Shown here piece by piece: positions 9,273 to 20,707 of a DNA stretch of 64,000 bases. The translations under genes were made by a program, and so were the position numbers. Origin of the DNA: Pelagibacterales bacterium SAG-MED30 (GTDB lineage Bacteria; Pseudomonadota; Alphaproteobacteria; Pelagibacterales; Pelagibacteraceae); NCBI GenBank assembly GCA_014653775.1, contig JACWEA010000001.1:92722-156721 (forward strand). Direction: 5' to 3'. How positions within the stretch are numbered: position 1 is the first letter of the stretch; each line of letters starts with the position of its first letter. Below the pieces are notes generated by a model. The model was not told the DNA's origin and searched no databases. It saw only the letters and a list, made by a program, of their open reading frames with translations.

Positions 9273-11612
9273 ATGACCAAATTATTTAAAAAATTATTTG
9301 CTGTTTTAGCTAGCTTTTTATTATTGATTTCAATAACTATATTGAGTGTTTTATGGACTTTTTCTAATAAAATTCCAGATTATAAATTTCTAAAAAGTTA
9401 CAAACCTCCAGTTTCAAGCAAAATGTATTCTGGGAATGGAGAAGTAGTAGCGGATTTTTCAAAAGAGAAAAGAATTTTTGTACCATATTCTGCTATCCCA
9501 AAAAATGTGATTAATTCTTTTTTAGCAGCTGAAGACAAAAATTTTTTTTCACATCCAGGCATTGATGCTAAGGGAGTTGTAAGAGCACTTATAAGAAATA
9601 TTCAAAATATAATGAGCTCTAAAAGATTAGAAGGTGCATCAACAATTACACAGCAAGTTGCAAAAAATTTTTTATTAACAAATGAAGTAAGTTTAAATAG
9701 AAAAATAAAGGAAGCGATCTTAGCATTTAGAATTGAAAGAGCATTATCAAAAGAAAGAATACTTGAGTTATATCTAAATCAAATTTATCTAGGAAGTGGT
9801 GCTTACGGTGTTGCCGCAGCTAGTTTAGAATACTTTGATAAATCAATTAAAGAATTAAATTATAATGAAGCTGCTTTATTAGCAGCACTACCTAAAGCTC
9901 CTAGCAAATATAATCCTTATAGAAATATAGAACTTGCTAAATACAGAAGAGATTTAGTTTTAAAAAATATGTACGAAAATAATTTTTTAAGTCAAAAAAA
10001 ATATATTGATCTTAAAAGCAAACCTATTGAATTAAAAAAAAATAAAAAAATTTTTTCTGAAGACGCTCAATATTATATTGAAGATGTGCGTAAGAGCATT
10101 ATAGATAAATTATCATATGAGAAAGTATATAATCAAGGTTATAACATTAATACCCCTATAAATTTAGACTTACAAAAAATTTCTACAATCTCTTTAAGAA
10201 ATGGATTGATATCTTATGATAGAAGAAAAGGATGGCGTGGACCAATTACTAATATTAATTATACGACTGATTGGTTTAAAAAAATTAATAAGAAAAACTT
10301 TTTAGAAAATTCAATAGGATGGAAAATTGCAATAATAAGAAAAGTAAATCAATTTTCTGCAAATATTGAAATTGAAAATAAAGAAGAAGGTGTAATAGAA
10401 TATAAAGATATTTCTTGGACAAAAAAAGAATTTTTAGAGTTATTAAAAAAAGGAGATGTTATTTATGTAAAACAAGTCAAAAATAATCTTTATAGTCTTC
10501 AACAACTTCCAGAAATTAACGGTGGTATAGTTGTAATGGATCCTTTTACTGGAAGAGTTTTTGCTTTAAGTGGAGGTTTTAGTTTTAATAACAGTGAGTT
10601 TAATAGATCATCACAAGCATTGAGGCAGCCAGGATCAGCATTTAAGCCATTTGTATATGCATTAGCATTAGAAAATAAATATACCCCTTCATCATTAATT
10701 TTAGATGCTCCTCTTGTATTAGATCAAGGAGAAGATTTAAAAAAATGGAAGCCAGAAAATTATGGTAAAAAATTTTATGGACCTTCTACACTTCGAACCG
10801 GTTTAGAAAAATCTAGAAATTTAATGACAGTAAGAATTTCTCGAAGCCTAGGTATTGATAAAATTACAAATTTTTCAAAAAAAATGAAAATTTATAAAAA
10901 TCCTGAAGAATTACTCTCAATTTCTCTGGGTTCTGCTGAAACAACTCTTTTGAAGTTGACTTCAGCATATTGCACATTTGTAAATGGAGGCAAACTTATT
11001 GAGCCAATAATTATTGATAGAATTCAAGATGGAGAAGGTAATACAATAATAAATAATGAAAATAGAAAATGTATAAATTGTGATCAAATTTCTTTCACCG
11101 GAAAAGAATTTCCAATAATTAAAGACAATTATCCTCAAGTATTATCACCAGAAACGGCTTATCAAATTACTTCATTCTTACAGGGTGTTGTTGAGAGAGG
11201 AACAGGAAAAAAATTAAGGAAACTTGGTTTAAACATTGCAGGAAAAACTGGAACTACTAATGAAAATACGGATGCTTGGTTTATTGGTTTCACATCTAAT
11301 CTAGTAATAGGTGTTTATGTGGGTATGGACAATCCTAAACCACTAGGAAAATTTGAAACAGGTTCTAAGGCAGCTCTTCCAATTTTTAAAGAATTTGTAA
11401 AAAAAGCTGTTAAAAAATCTGACTCAAGACCTTTTAAAGTGCCTCAAAATATAACTTTAATGGTTATAGATCCAAATACAGGAGAAAAAGCTAAATTTAC
11501 ATCAAAAAATACTATAATTGAATCTTATAAAAGTGAGAATGTTTTAAATGGAAAAGTTTTATATTCAGATAACGATAGATTAGATACAAATAATATATTA
11601 AAATTTTACTAA
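9273..11612 (+). CDS. mrcA: class A penicillin-binding protein 1A
   Basis: Glycosyltransferase motifs AAEDKNFFSHPGID and EGASTITQQVAKN; transpeptidase SxxK (GSAFKP), KTGTT. Confidence 0.95.
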   Translation: MTKLFKKLFAVLASFLLLISITILSVLWTFSNKIPDYKFLKSYKPPVSSKMYSGNGEVVADFSKEKRIFVPYSAIPKNVINSFLAAEDKNFFSHPGIDAKGVVRALIRNIQNIMSSKRLEGASTITQQVAKNFLLTNEVSLNRKIKEAILAFRIERALSKERILELYLNQIYLGSGAYGVAAASLEYFDKSIKELNYNEAALLAALPKAPSKYNPYRNIELAKYRRDLVLKNMYENNFLSQKKYIDLKSKPIELKKNKKIFSEDAQYYIEDVRKSIIDKLSYEKVYNQGYNINTPINLDLQKISTISLRNGLISYDRRKGWRGPITNINYTTDWFKKINKKNFLENSIGWKIAIIRKVNQFSANIEIENKEEGVIEYKDISWTKKEFLELLKKGDVIYVKQVKNNLYSLQQLPEINGGIVVMDPFTGRVFALSGGFSFNNSEFNRSSQALRQPGSAFKPFVYALALENKYTPSSLILDAPLVLDQGEDLKKWKPENYGKKFYGPSTLRTGLEKSRNLMTVRISRSLGIDKITNFSKKMKIYKNPEELLSISLGSAETTLLKLTSAYCTFVNGGKLIEPIIIDRIQDGEGNTIINNENRKCINCDQISFTGKEFPIIKDNYPQVLSPETAYQITSFLQGVVERGTGKKLRKLGLNIAGKTGTTNENTDAWFIGFTSNLVIGVYVGMDNPKPLGKFETGSKAALPIFKEFVKKAVKKSDSRPFKVPQNITLMVIDPNTGEKAKFTSKNTIIESYKSENVLNGKVLYSDNDRLDTNNILKFY

Positions 11613-12707
11613 TGGAAGACAAATATCTTAGTTTTAAAAAAGAAATAGAAAAGATTAATAATAGAGTTAAGGAGTATCTTTGAAAAAAATAAAATTTATT
11701 TTAAATTAGATAGTCACAATAAATCAATGCTAGAAGTTAATTTTTGGCAAGATAAAGCAAAATCTCAAATAGTTATTAAAGAGAAAAAGTTATATGAGAA
11801 TTTAATAAATTCTTATGAACAATCTACTTTACAATTTAAAGACTTAGATGATTTGTATAAATTAGCTATTGAAGAAAAAAATTCTGAAATACAATTAGAA
11901 GTTTATCAAAAATTGAAAGAATTAAGAGTAAAAGTAAAAGAAAATGAAATTAAATGTTTCTTATCTAACGATCTAGATCCACTTGATTGTTACTTAGAAA
12001 TACATGCGGGTGCTGGAGGAACTGAAAGCCAAGACTGGGCAGATATGTTAAAAAGAATGTATATTAAATGGTCAGATACTAAAGGGTTTAAATATCAAAT
12101 AGTAAGCGAACATAAAGGAGATGAGGCAGGTATTAAATCTTCAACGATTAAAATTGAAGGTGATTATATTTTTGGTTGGTTGAAAAAAGAGTCTGGAATA
12201 CATCGACTTGTAAGAATATCACCTTTTGATTCAGGATCTAGAAGACATACAAGTTTTGCTAGTGTTTGGATTTATCCTGTTATAGATGAAAATATTAATA
12301 TAGAAATTTTTGAAAAAGATTTAAGAATTGACACTTATCGTTCAAGTGGAGCTGGTGGACAGCACGTGAATACAACAGATAGCGCAGTACGAATTACTCA
12401 TATACCTACAAAAATTGTTGTTCAATGCCAAAATGAGAGATCTCAACATAAAAATAAAGAAACTTGTATGAATATGTTAAGAGCAAGACTTTATGATTAT
12501 CAGATTAAAAAAAAAGAAGAGCAAAACCAAAGCACAGAGTCAACTAAATCCGAAATTGGATGGGGACATCAAATAAGATCATATGTTTTACAACCTTATA
12601 GACTTGTTAAAGACAATAGAACTAATCATGAAAGTTCAAATCCAGATAAGATTTTAGATGGTGAAATTGATGAATTTTTAGAAGAGTCTATTTATCAAAC
12701 TAAATGA
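11612..12707 (+). CDS. prfB: peptide chain release factor 2, expressed by programmed +1 frameshift: join(11612..11680, 11682..12707)
   Basis: ATG at 11612 opens MEDKYLSFKKEIEKINNRVKEYL then in-frame TGA at 11681-11683 in AAGGAGTATCTTTGA; the +1 frame continues EKNKIYFKLDSHNKSMLEVNFW...; GGQ motif YRSSGAGGQHVN. Confidence 0.95.
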
Positions 12708-14896
12708 AAAAAATTTTTTTCAGATTTTTTATAACAATATTTATTATCTTATTTTTTGGAATATTGTATCTTAGCACCATAGGGATAAGTACTAAAGTTT
12801 TCAATTCAAATATATCTGATCAAATAAAAAAAATTGATAAGAATTTAAATATTGATTTGAATAAAATATTTTTAATTTTAGATCCATTTCAATTAAAAAT
12901 AAAACTTAAAACTGTAGGTACTAATTTAAAGTATTATGAAGAACAAATTCAATTAGAAAATATTAGATCAGAAGTTTCATTAAACTCATTATTAAATAAG
13001 GAGTTTTCAATTAATAAAATGAATATTTCTACAAAATCTATAGAAATTAATAGTTTAGTTAAATTTTTAAGATTATTTCAAAAAGATCCTAAATTTTATA
13101 TTGCTGAAAATATAATTAAGAAAGGATATTTAATTGCAGATATTGAAGTTGAATTTGATGATAATGGAAATTTAAAAGATAACTATAAAATAAATGGAAT
13201 AGTAAAAGATGGAAAGATAGATTTATTCAAAAGAAATAGACTAGATGCTATTAATTTTATTTTTGAAGCAAAAAAAGATAAAATTCAGCTTAATGATTTA
13301 TATTTAAAGATAGAAAAAGAAAATCTTCAATTACCAGAAATTATAATAGATAAAAATAATGATGAATATTCTGTTTCTGGTAAATTAATTAGTGGTCAAA
13401 TTAATTTAATGGAACATAGGATTTATGATTACATTAATTTAGAAAATATAAATTTTAAAATCAAAGAAATTAAATTTTTATCTGAAAATAATTTCAACTT
13501 TAGTATTAATGAAAAATTTAAAGTTAAAGGTTTAAATATCGATTCTAAAATTAATTTGATAAACCTTGAAATTGAAAATAATTTAGATTTAAAAAATTAT
13601 TTTCCAGAAATTAATGAAAACTTTTATTTTAAAGATAATCAGCTTCAAATAACTTATAAAAAAAATACTATAAAAATTTTAGGATCAGGAAATATATTTC
13701 TTCAAGAAAGACCCGATAAGATTGAGTACAAAATTATTAAAAATAAAGAAAATCTAAATTTTGATACCAAATTGAATATAAAAGATAATAATTTTAAAAT
13801 TGATTTATTAAATTTTGAAAAAAAAAATAATTCTAAATTACAAATAGAAATTCAAGGAGAACATAAAATTGATAAAGGTATTATTCTAAAAAGAATTAAT
13901 TTAGAAGAAAATAAAAACTCTTTTTTAATAAAAGATCTGTCTTTATCTAATGATAAAAAAATAAATTATATCAAAAATATTACCTTAAGTTATTTAGATA
14001 AAGATAATTTAGAAAACAAAATTCAAATAAGCAAAAAAGCTACAAATTACTTTATTAATGGTTCGAGTTTAAATATAAATCGAATAATTAATAATTTATT
14101 AAACTCTAAGGTTAAAAAAAAATATAAATTATTTAAAAATGACTTTAAAGTAAAAGTCGACATTGAAAAAATTTTTTTAGATAAAAAAAACGTACTACAA
14201 AATTTAAATGGATATCTAATCTTAAAAGATAACAAAGTTTTTGAAACCGAACTATCTTCTAATTATTCAAATAATAATAAAATTAAATTTACTATTAAAA
14301 CTAATGGTAAAGAAAAAATTACTACTCTTTTCTCTAAGGAGGCGAAACCCCTCGTAGATCGCTATAAATTTGTAAAAGGTTTCAGTGAGGGATCTTTAGA
14401 TTTTTATTCTTACCAAAAATATAATCAAAGTAATTCAACTTTAAAAATTTATGACTTTAAACTTAAAGAACTACCTGCTTTAACTAAGTTACTAACTCTT
14501 GCATCTCTTCAAGGAATAGCTGACTTAATGTCAGGTGAGGGAATAAGATTTAATGAATTTGAAATGAATTTTTCTAACCAGGACCAATTAATGACAATCA
14601 ATGAAATTTATGCCATTGGACCTGCAATTTCTGTATTAATGAGTGGTTATGTTGAAAAGGATAAACTAATTAGCCTTCGAGGAACATTAGTTCCAGCAAC
14701 TACATTAAACAAAACAATCGGATCAATTCCATTTTTAGGAAATATACTAGTTGGAAAAAAAACAGGAGAAGGTGTTTTTGGAGTTAGTTTTAAAATTAAG
14801 GGTCCTCCTAAAGATTTAGAGACAACTGTTAACCCAATTAAAACTTTAACACCAAGATTTATAACTAGAACTTTAGAAAAAATAAAAAACAATTAA
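12704..14896 (+). CDS. AsmA/YhdP-like (DUF3971 / AsmA C-terminal) large membrane-anchored protein
   Basis: N-terminal TM; C-terminal ISLRGTLVPATTLNKTIGSIPFLGNILVGKKTGEGVFGVSFKIKGPPKDLETTVNPI typical of this family. Confidence 0.8.
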   Translation: MKKIFFRFFITIFIILFFGILYLSTIGISTKVFNSNISDQIKKIDKNLNIDLNKIFLILDPFQLKIKLKTVGTNLKYYEEQIQLENIRSEVSLNSLLNKEFSINKMNISTKSIEINSLVKFLRLFQKDPKFYIAENIIKKGYLIADIEVEFDDNGNLKDNYKINGIVKDGKIDLFKRNRLDAINFIFEAKKDKIQLNDLYLKIEKENLQLPEIIIDKNNDEYSVSGKLISGQINLMEHRIYDYINLENINFKIKEIKFLSENNFNFSINEKFKVKGLNIDSKINLINLEIENNLDLKNYFPEINENFYFKDNQLQITYKKNTIKILGSGNIFLQERPDKIEYKIIKNKENLNFDTKLNIKDNNFKIDLLNFEKKNNSKLQIEIQGEHKIDKGIILKRINLEENKNSFLIKDLSLSNDKKINYIKNITLSYLDKDNLENKIQISKKATNYFINGSSLNINRIINNLLNSKVKKKYKLFKNDFKVKVDIEKIFLDKKNVLQNLNGYLILKDNKVFETELSSNYSNNNKIKFTIKTNGKEKITTLFSKEAKPLVDRYKFVKGFSEGSLDFYSYQKYNQSNSTLKIYDFKLKELPALTKLLTLASLQGIADLMSGEGIRFNEFEMNFSNQDQLMTINEIYAIGPAISVLMSGYVEKDKLISLRGTLVPATTLNKTIGSIPFLGNILVGKKTGEGVFGVSFKIKGPPKDLETTVNPIKTLTPRFITRTLEKIKNN

Positions 14897-16140
14897 ACTA
14901 ATTCAATTTTTATATGTCTTTTTTTACCAAGCGATAATTTTAAAAAATTATCTTTAAAATATTTTCGATTTATATTTATTTTATCATCAATAATAATTTC
15001 ATTATTTATTTTTACTGCGCTACCTTTAATTAATCTTCTTATTTCACTTTTTGATTTTTCTAATTTAGATAGAATTATCAGATCTAGAACATTCATTGGA
15101 TTTTTAAAATTATTTTTATCCAATTTTATTGATGGCAAATTTATACCGGTTGAATTTTGAGAAAATGCCTCTTTTGCTGCTTTTTCACAATTTACTGCTT
15201 CTTGTTTTCCATGAAGCATTTTCGTCGTTTCGTTTGCTAATAAAATTTTTAATTCATTAATTTCTTTATCTTTTATTTTTTCTATTTCATCTAAAGAAAG
15301 ATCAGTAAAATAATTTAAAAATTTAATTACATCTCGATCATCAGAATTCCTCCAGAATTGCCAATATTCATAGGGGGAAAGAAATTTTTTATCTAGCCAT
15401 ATAGCTCCATTTTCAGTTTTACCCATTTTTGCTCCATTAGCTAAAGTTATTAATGGAGTTGTTAAGCCAAAAACAATCTTATCAGAATATCTTTTTATTA
15501 ACTCTACACCATTCACAATGTTACCCCACTGATCTGAACCACCTAATTGAAGAATGCAATTATTTTTTTTATTTAATTCTAAAAAATCATATGCCTGTAA
15601 AATCATATAATTAAACTCCATATAACTTAATGATTGTTCTCTTTCTAATCGAGTTTTAATACTATCAAATGTTAACATTTTATTTATTGTAAAATGTTTT
15701 CCAATATCTCTTAAAAAAGAAATATAATTTAAGTTCTTTAACCAGGAGTAGTTATTAACAAAAATAGGTTTAATTTTTTCATCATCAGAATTTAAGTATG
15801 TTTTTAAAATATTTTCTATATTTTTTGTATTTTTTTCAATTTCGCTATCACTTAAAATTTTTCTAGTTTTGTCTTTTCCAGATGGATCTCCAATTCTTGT
15901 TGTACCACCTCCCATTAAAACAATTGGTTGGTGACCGTGTTTTTGAAGTAACCTTAAACACATAATTTGAAGTAAGCTGCCAACATGTAAACTTCCCGCA
16001 GTACAATCAAAACCTATATAAGCTTTAATCTTTTTTTCATCTAAAATTTTTGATAGTTCATCATCTGCTGTACACTGATAATACAAACCTCTATCTTTAA
16101 ATTCTTTTAAAAATTTATTCATAAGTCTATAGTTAGACAA
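14893..16140 (-). CDS. tyrS: tyrosyl-tRNA synthetase
   Basis: YIGFDCTAGSLHVGSLLQ (HIGH region), AKMGKTENG (KMSKS region), QLGGSDQWGNI, C-terminal S4 domain. Confidence 0.96.
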   Translation of the reverse strand: MSNYRLMNKFLKEFKDRGLYYQCTADDELSKILDEKKIKAYIGFDCTAGSLHVGSLLQIMCLRLLQKHGHQPIVLMGGGTTRIGDPSGKDKTRKILSDSEIEKNTKNIENILKTYLNSDDEKIKPIFVNNYSWLKNLNYISFLRDIGKHFTINKMLTFDSIKTRLEREQSLSYMEFNYMILQAYDFLELNKKNNCILQLGGSDQWGNIVNGVELIKRYSDKIVFGLTTPLITLANGAKMGKTENGAIWLDKKFLSPYEYWQFWRNSDDRDVIKFLNYFTDLSLDEIEKIKDKEINELKILLANETTKMLHGKQEAVNCEKAAKEAFSQNSTGINLPSIKLDKNNFKNPMNVLDLIILSKLEKSKSEIRRLIKGSAVKINNEIIIDDKININRKYFKDNFLKLSLGKKRHIKIELV

Positions 16141-16169
16141 TATACAAATTTTTTTAAAAAAAAATAAAT

Positions 16170-17315
16170 ATGAGTAAAAAAATATTTACTTCTTTAGGAT
16201 TAATGAGTGGCACATCAATGGATGGAGTTGATTTATCAATAATACAATCTGATGGAATTAATGAATTTGAGCTCATATTAAATGAATATTGTGAATTTGA
16301 TGAGGATTTATTTCTAAAATTACTAGAATTGAGAGATAAACTTTATACATCCAAAGATTTAGCTAAAAATTTTAAAAATATTATTGAAGTTGAGAGAAAC
16401 TTTACATTATTTATCAGTAAATTAGTAAATAGTTTAGTAAAAAAAAAATCTATAACTTTAGATTTAATAGGTTTCCACGGTCAAACGATTTTACATTTAC
16501 CAAAAGAGAAAATTTCAAAACAATTAGGGGATGGAAACCTTTTGTCTCAATTAACAAAAACTAAAGTTGTTAATCAATTTAGACAAAATGATTTAGACCA
16601 TGGTGGCCAAGGCGCTCCTCTAACTCCAATATTCCATTTCTTAATATCAGGAATTTTAAAAACAAAGTTTAATTTAGATTTTCCTATGAATATAATTAAT
16701 ATAGGTGGAATAACTAATGTGTCACAAATTAAAATTAATACTTATGAAAAAGAAAATTTATTTGCTTATGATATAGCCCCAGGAAATTGTTTAATAGATG
16801 AATGGATTAGAAAAAATAGTAATAAAAAATTTGACTTTAATGGTGATATTGCTTCTAGAGGAGAAGTTAATAATTTAATATTAAACCAAACAATTGATAA
16901 TTTTAATATAAAAGATTTTAAAAATTCTTTAGATGTTAAAAATTTTGATATTTCTTTTACTCGAGGTTTAAATCTAGAGGATGGATGTGCAACAATTACA
17001 AAATATACAGCATATTTAATTTCAGAAGGTTTAAAAAAAATTGATGAAATTAATAAATTAAATACTGTAAATCTTTATCTGTGTGGGGGAGGTAGAAAAA
17101 ATAATACTCTTATAGAAAATATCAATGAATATTTAAATAATAAAAAAATAAATTTAAAAAATATTGACGAATATGAATTTGATGGTGATTTTATAGAGTC
17201 ACAAGCCTTTGCATATTTGGCTATAAGATCATATTTAGGTTTACCTATATCTTATCCAAACACTACAAGAACTTTGAAACCTATTTCAGGTGGAATAATA
17301 GAAAAAAATTATTAA
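16170..17315 (+). CDS. anmK: anhydro-N-acetylmuramic acid kinase
   Basis: GLMSGTSMDGVDLS; GFHGQTILH; NIGGITNVS; LCGGGRKN. Confidence 0.94.
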   Translation: MSKKIFTSLGLMSGTSMDGVDLSIIQSDGINEFELILNEYCEFDEDLFLKLLELRDKLYTSKDLAKNFKNIIEVERNFTLFISKLVNSLVKKKSITLDLIGFHGQTILHLPKEKISKQLGDGNLLSQLTKTKVVNQFRQNDLDHGGQGAPLTPIFHFLISGILKTKFNLDFPMNIINIGGITNVSQIKINTYEKENLFAYDIAPGNCLIDEWIRKNSNKKFDFNGDIASRGEVNNLILNQTIDNFNIKDFKNSLDVKNFDISFTRGLNLEDGCATITKYTAYLISEGLKKIDEINKLNTVNLYLCGGGRKNNTLIENINEYLNNKKINLKNIDEYEFDGDFIESQAFAYLAIRSYLGLPISYPNTTRTLKPISGGIIEKNY

Positions 17316-17968
17316 TAAAGAGCCGTTTCTTTTTTTATGTATTTATCTAAGCTTTTAACAAGTAACTCTTCACTTTTTGAAAAAAAATGATTAGCATCAG
17401 ACACTGACTGAAAATCTACTTTAATTCCTTTTTGAGAACTTAATCTTTTATCTAATTCCATGATATATTGTAATGGAACTAGCTCATCTTTTTTGCCATA
17501 AATTATCAATCCGGAAGTTGGACATGGAGACAAAAAAGAAAAGTCATAAGCATTAGGTTGAGGAGATATTGCTATAAATCTATTTATTTCTGGTCTTCTC
17601 ATTAGCAACTGCATCGCAATTAAAGATCCGAATGAAAATCCTGATACCCAACATTGAGAATTGTCAAAGTTTTCTCTTTCTAACCAATCTAATGCAGCAG
17701 CAGCATCAGCAAGTTCTCCTTGACCATTATCAAATTCACCATCACTTTTTCCTACCCCTCTAAAATTAACTCGACAAACAGAAAAATCATTATCCATAAA
17801 AGTTTTGAAAGTTTCTACGACTATCTTATTATTCATAGTGCCTCCATACTGAGGATGGGGTTGTAAAACAAGAGCTATAGGAGATGTATTTTTTTTACTT
17901 TTATAATATTTTGCCTCAAGTCTTCCAGCAGGGCCAGGAATAAATATTTCTAAAATTTTGTTGTCCAT
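17312..17968 (-). CDS. alpha/beta hydrolase
   Basis: ALVLQPHPQYGGTMNNKIV, VNFRGVGKSDG, SGFSFGSLIAMQ nucleophile elbow. Confidence 0.85.
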   Translation of the reverse strand: MDNKILEIFIPGPAGRLEAKYYKSKKNTSPIALVLQPHPQYGGTMNNKIVVETFKTFMDNDFSVCRVNFRGVGKSDGEFDNGQGELADAAAALDWLERENFDNSQCWVSGFSFGSLIAMQLLMRRPEINRFIAISPQPNAYDFSFLSPCPTSGLIIYGKKDELVPLQYIMELDKRLSSQKGIKVDFQSVSDANHFFSKSEELLVKSLDKYIKKETALY

Positions 17969-18054
17969 AATTGATATTGATTATTATTCTCAAAAAAAAA
18001 ATTACATTTATCATAACTGCGTCGCAAAATGTTAATTTTTTTTGTTAATGATAC

Positions 18055-18082
18055 TTGACTATTTTAGTCAGGTTTATATATA
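18055..18082 (+). promoter_or_regulatory. sigma70-like promoter overlapping palindromic operator (putative IscR/Rrf2 site) upstream of the suf operon
   Basis: TTGACT (18055-18060) - 16 bp - TATATA (18077-18082); inverted repeat TGACTA-TTT-TAGTCA at 18056-18070 overlaps the -35. Confidence 0.6.
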
Positions 18083-18102
18083 CCCTTGTAAAATGCGGAT
18101 TT

Positions 18103-18528
18103 ATGAAACTAACATCTAAAGGCAGATATGCGGTAATGGCTTTAGTAGACCTGGCAAGATTTGATAATATCAGCCCAGTTTCACTAAGAGACATCTCATT
18201 AAGACAAGGCATTTCATTAGATTATTTAGAGCAGATTTTTTCAAAGTTAAGAAAAAAAGAAATAGTAAAAAGTGTAAGAGGAACTCAAGGAGGGTATGTT
18301 TTAAATAAAAAAACTAAAGAAATAAAACTTACAATTATTTTTGATGCAGTAGATGAAAAAGTAAAAACAGTCCAATGTAAGAAAGAGTCAAAAAAAGGGT
18401 GTAATGGGAAATTGACAAAATGTGTTACCCATAATCTTTGGGATGATTTAGACAAACACATAAATAATTTTTTTGAGCAAAAAAGTTTAGAAGATTTAGT
18501 TAAAAATAATATTGAGAAAAGAATTTAA
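18103..18528 (+). CDS. iscR: Rrf2-family transcriptional regulator, IscR-like
   Basis: [18 protein letters not shown]; three Cys ([18 protein letters not shown]) and THNLW; first gene of the suf operon. Confidence 0.88.
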   Translation: MKLTSKGRYAVMALVDLARFDNISPVSLRDISLRQGISLDYLEQIFSKLRKKEIVKSVRGTQGGYVLNKKTKEIKLTIIFDAVDEKVKTVQCKKESKKGCNGKLTKCVTHNLWDDLDKHINNFFEQKSLEDLVKNNIEKRI

Positions 18529-18530
18529 AT

Positions 18531-19973
18531 ATGGATACAAGACAAAAAGATATAGAAAAATTAAAAGAATATAAATACGGTTTTACAACCGATATTGAAA
18601 ACATTAAAGCACCTAAAGGCTTAAATGAAGACGTAATTAAGTTTATTTCAAAAATTAAAAAAGAACCTAATTGGATGTTAGATTTTAGGTTAAAAGCTTT
18701 TGAAAGGTTTAAATTATTAAAGGAACCTAACTGGCAAAAACCAAAATATCCTAAAATTGATTACCAAGATTTATATTATTATTCAGCTCCAAAAAGTATG
18801 AACGATAAACCTAAAAGTTTAGATGAATTGGATCCTAAACTTCTTGAGACATATAAAAAATTAGGTATTCCTCTTCAAGAACAAGCACGATTAAATGGTA
18901 TTGCTGTAGATGCAGTTTTTGATTCAGTCTCAGTTGCCACAACATTTAAAGGAGAATTAACAAAGCAAGGAATTATTTTTTGTTCTATGTCAGAAGCTAT
19001 ACAAAAACATCCAAACCTTGTAAAAAAATACCTTGGAACTGTAATACCCACTACAGATCATTTTTTTGCAACACTTAATTCAGCCGTATTCACTGATGGA
19101 TCATTTGTTTACATTCCAGAGGGAGTTAGATGCCCAATGGAATTATCAACATATTTTAGAATAAATGCATCAGAGACAGGTCAATTTGAAAGAACACTAA
19201 TAATAGCTGATAAAGGAAGCTATGTGAGTTACCTTGAAGGCTGTACAGCCCCTATGAGAGACGAAAATCAATTACATGCAGCTAATGTTGAATTAATTGC
19301 TCTAGATGATGCTGAAATAAAATACTCGACAGTTCAAAATTGGTATCCAGGAGATGAAAATGGAAAAGGTGGAATATATAATTTTGTAACAAAAAGAGGT
19401 CTCTGTAAGGGAAAAAATTCAAAAATTTCTTGGACACAAGTTGAAACTGGATCTGCTATAACTTGGAAATATCCTAGCTGTATTTTAAAAGGAGATAATT
19501 CAATCGGTGAATTTTATTCTATAGCCATAACTAATAATCATCAAAAAGCAGATACTGGTACAAAAATGATTCATTTGGGGAAAAATACAAAAAGTAAAAT
19601 TATCTCTAAAGGAATTAGTGCTGGATTTTCAGATATGACATATAGAGGATTAGTAGATATTAATTCAAAAGCAGAAAACTCTAGTAATTATACCCAATGT
19701 GATTCTCTTTTAATGGGTAATAAATGTGGTGCACATACAGTTCCATACATTAAAAATAAAAATTTTGACTCAAATATTGCCCATGAGGCAACAACTTCAA
19801 AAATAAGTGAAGAACAATTGCATTATTGCCAACAAAGAGGTTTAAACTCTGAGGAGGCAGTTGGATTAATCGTCAATGGATTTTGCAAAGAAGTTCTTCA
19901 ACAGTTGCCTATGGAATTTGCTGTGGAAGCTCAAAAACTTGTAGGTATTAGTTTGGAAGGAAGCGTAGGCTAA
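18531..19973 (+). CDS. sufB: Fe-S cluster assembly scaffold SufB
   Basis: [48 protein letters not shown]. Confidence 0.97.
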   Translation: MDTRQKDIEKLKEYKYGFTTDIENIKAPKGLNEDVIKFISKIKKEPNWMLDFRLKAFERFKLLKEPNWQKPKYPKIDYQDLYYYSAPKSMNDKPKSLDELDPKLLETYKKLGIPLQEQARLNGIAVDAVFDSVSVATTFKGELTKQGIIFCSMSEAIQKHPNLVKKYLGTVIPTTDHFFATLNSAVFTDGSFVYIPEGVRCPMELSTYFRINASETGQFERTLIIADKGSYVSYLEGCTAPMRDENQLHAANVELIALDDAEIKYSTVQNWYPGDENGKGGIYNFVTKRGLCKGKNSKISWTQVETGSAITWKYPSCILKGDNSIGEFYSIAITNNHQKADTGTKMIHLGKNTKSKIISKGISAGFSDMTYRGLVDINSKAENSSNYTQCDSLLMGNKCGAHTVPYIKNKNFDSNIAHEATTSKISEEQLHYCQQRGLNSEEAVGLIVNGFCKEVLQQLPMEFAVEAQKLVGISLEGSVG

Positions 19974-20707
19974 TGCTCAAAATAAATAACCTAAATGCAA
20001 ATGTTGAAAATAAATCTATCTTAAATGGTTTTTCTTTAAATATTAATCCTGGTGAAGTTCATGCTATCATGGGTCCTAATGGATCTGGTAAAAGTACATT
20101 ATCAAATATTTTATCTGGTAAAAAAGGCTATGAAATTTCTGGAGAAATTTTATTTGAAAATAAAAACTTATTTGATCTTGAAACTGAGGAAAGAGCACAC
20201 AAAGGTATATTTTTAGCATTTCAATACCCTTTAGAAATTCCAGGTGTAAATACTAACATTTTTTTAAAAACTTCATTAAACGCTATTAGAAAAGCAAGAG
20301 GAGAAAAAGAACTAGATGCTATTGAATTTTTAAAACTTGTTAAACAAAAAGCCAAAGAATTAAAATTTGATGAAGAAAAATTAAATAGACAATTGAATGT
20401 TGGTTTTTCAGGTGGTGAAAAAAAGAAAAATGAAATTTTACAAATGTCTATGTTAGCACCTAAATTATCTATATTGGATGAAACTGACTCCGGTTTAGAT
20501 ATTGATGCATTAAAGATAGTTGCAGATGGTGTTAATGCGTTAAGAAATAAAAAAAATTCTTTTTTAATCATTACTCATTATCAAAGACTATTAGAATATA
20601 TAAAACCAGATTTTGTTCATGTTCTAATCAATGGAAAAATAATTAAGTCCGGTGGTCCAGAACTAGCAATTGAACTGGAAAAAAAAGGATACGAAAGCTT
20701 TAATTAA
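19973..20707 (+). CDS. sufC: Fe-S assembly ATPase SufC
   Basis: Walker A GPNGSGKST, GFSGGEKKKNE, LDETDSGLDIDAL. Confidence 0.97.
   Translation: MLKINNLNANVENKSILNGFSLNINPGEVHAIMGPNGSGKSTLSNILSGKKGYEISGEILFENKNLFDLETEERAHKGIFLAFQYPLEIPGVNTNIFLKTSLNAIRKARGEKELDAIEFLKLVKQKAKELKFDEEKLNRQLNVGFSGGEKKKNEILQMSMLAPKLSILDETDSGLDIDALKIVADGVNALRNKKNSFLIITHYQRLLEYIKPDFVHVLINGKIIKSGGPELAIELEKKGYESFN

Noticed and set aside
14047-14892. Minus-strand ORFs 14047..14235 and 14647..14892
   Set aside because: Antisense to the AsmA/YhdP-like gene
20221-20571. Minus-strand ORF in sufC
   Set aside because: Antisense to a conserved ATPase gene
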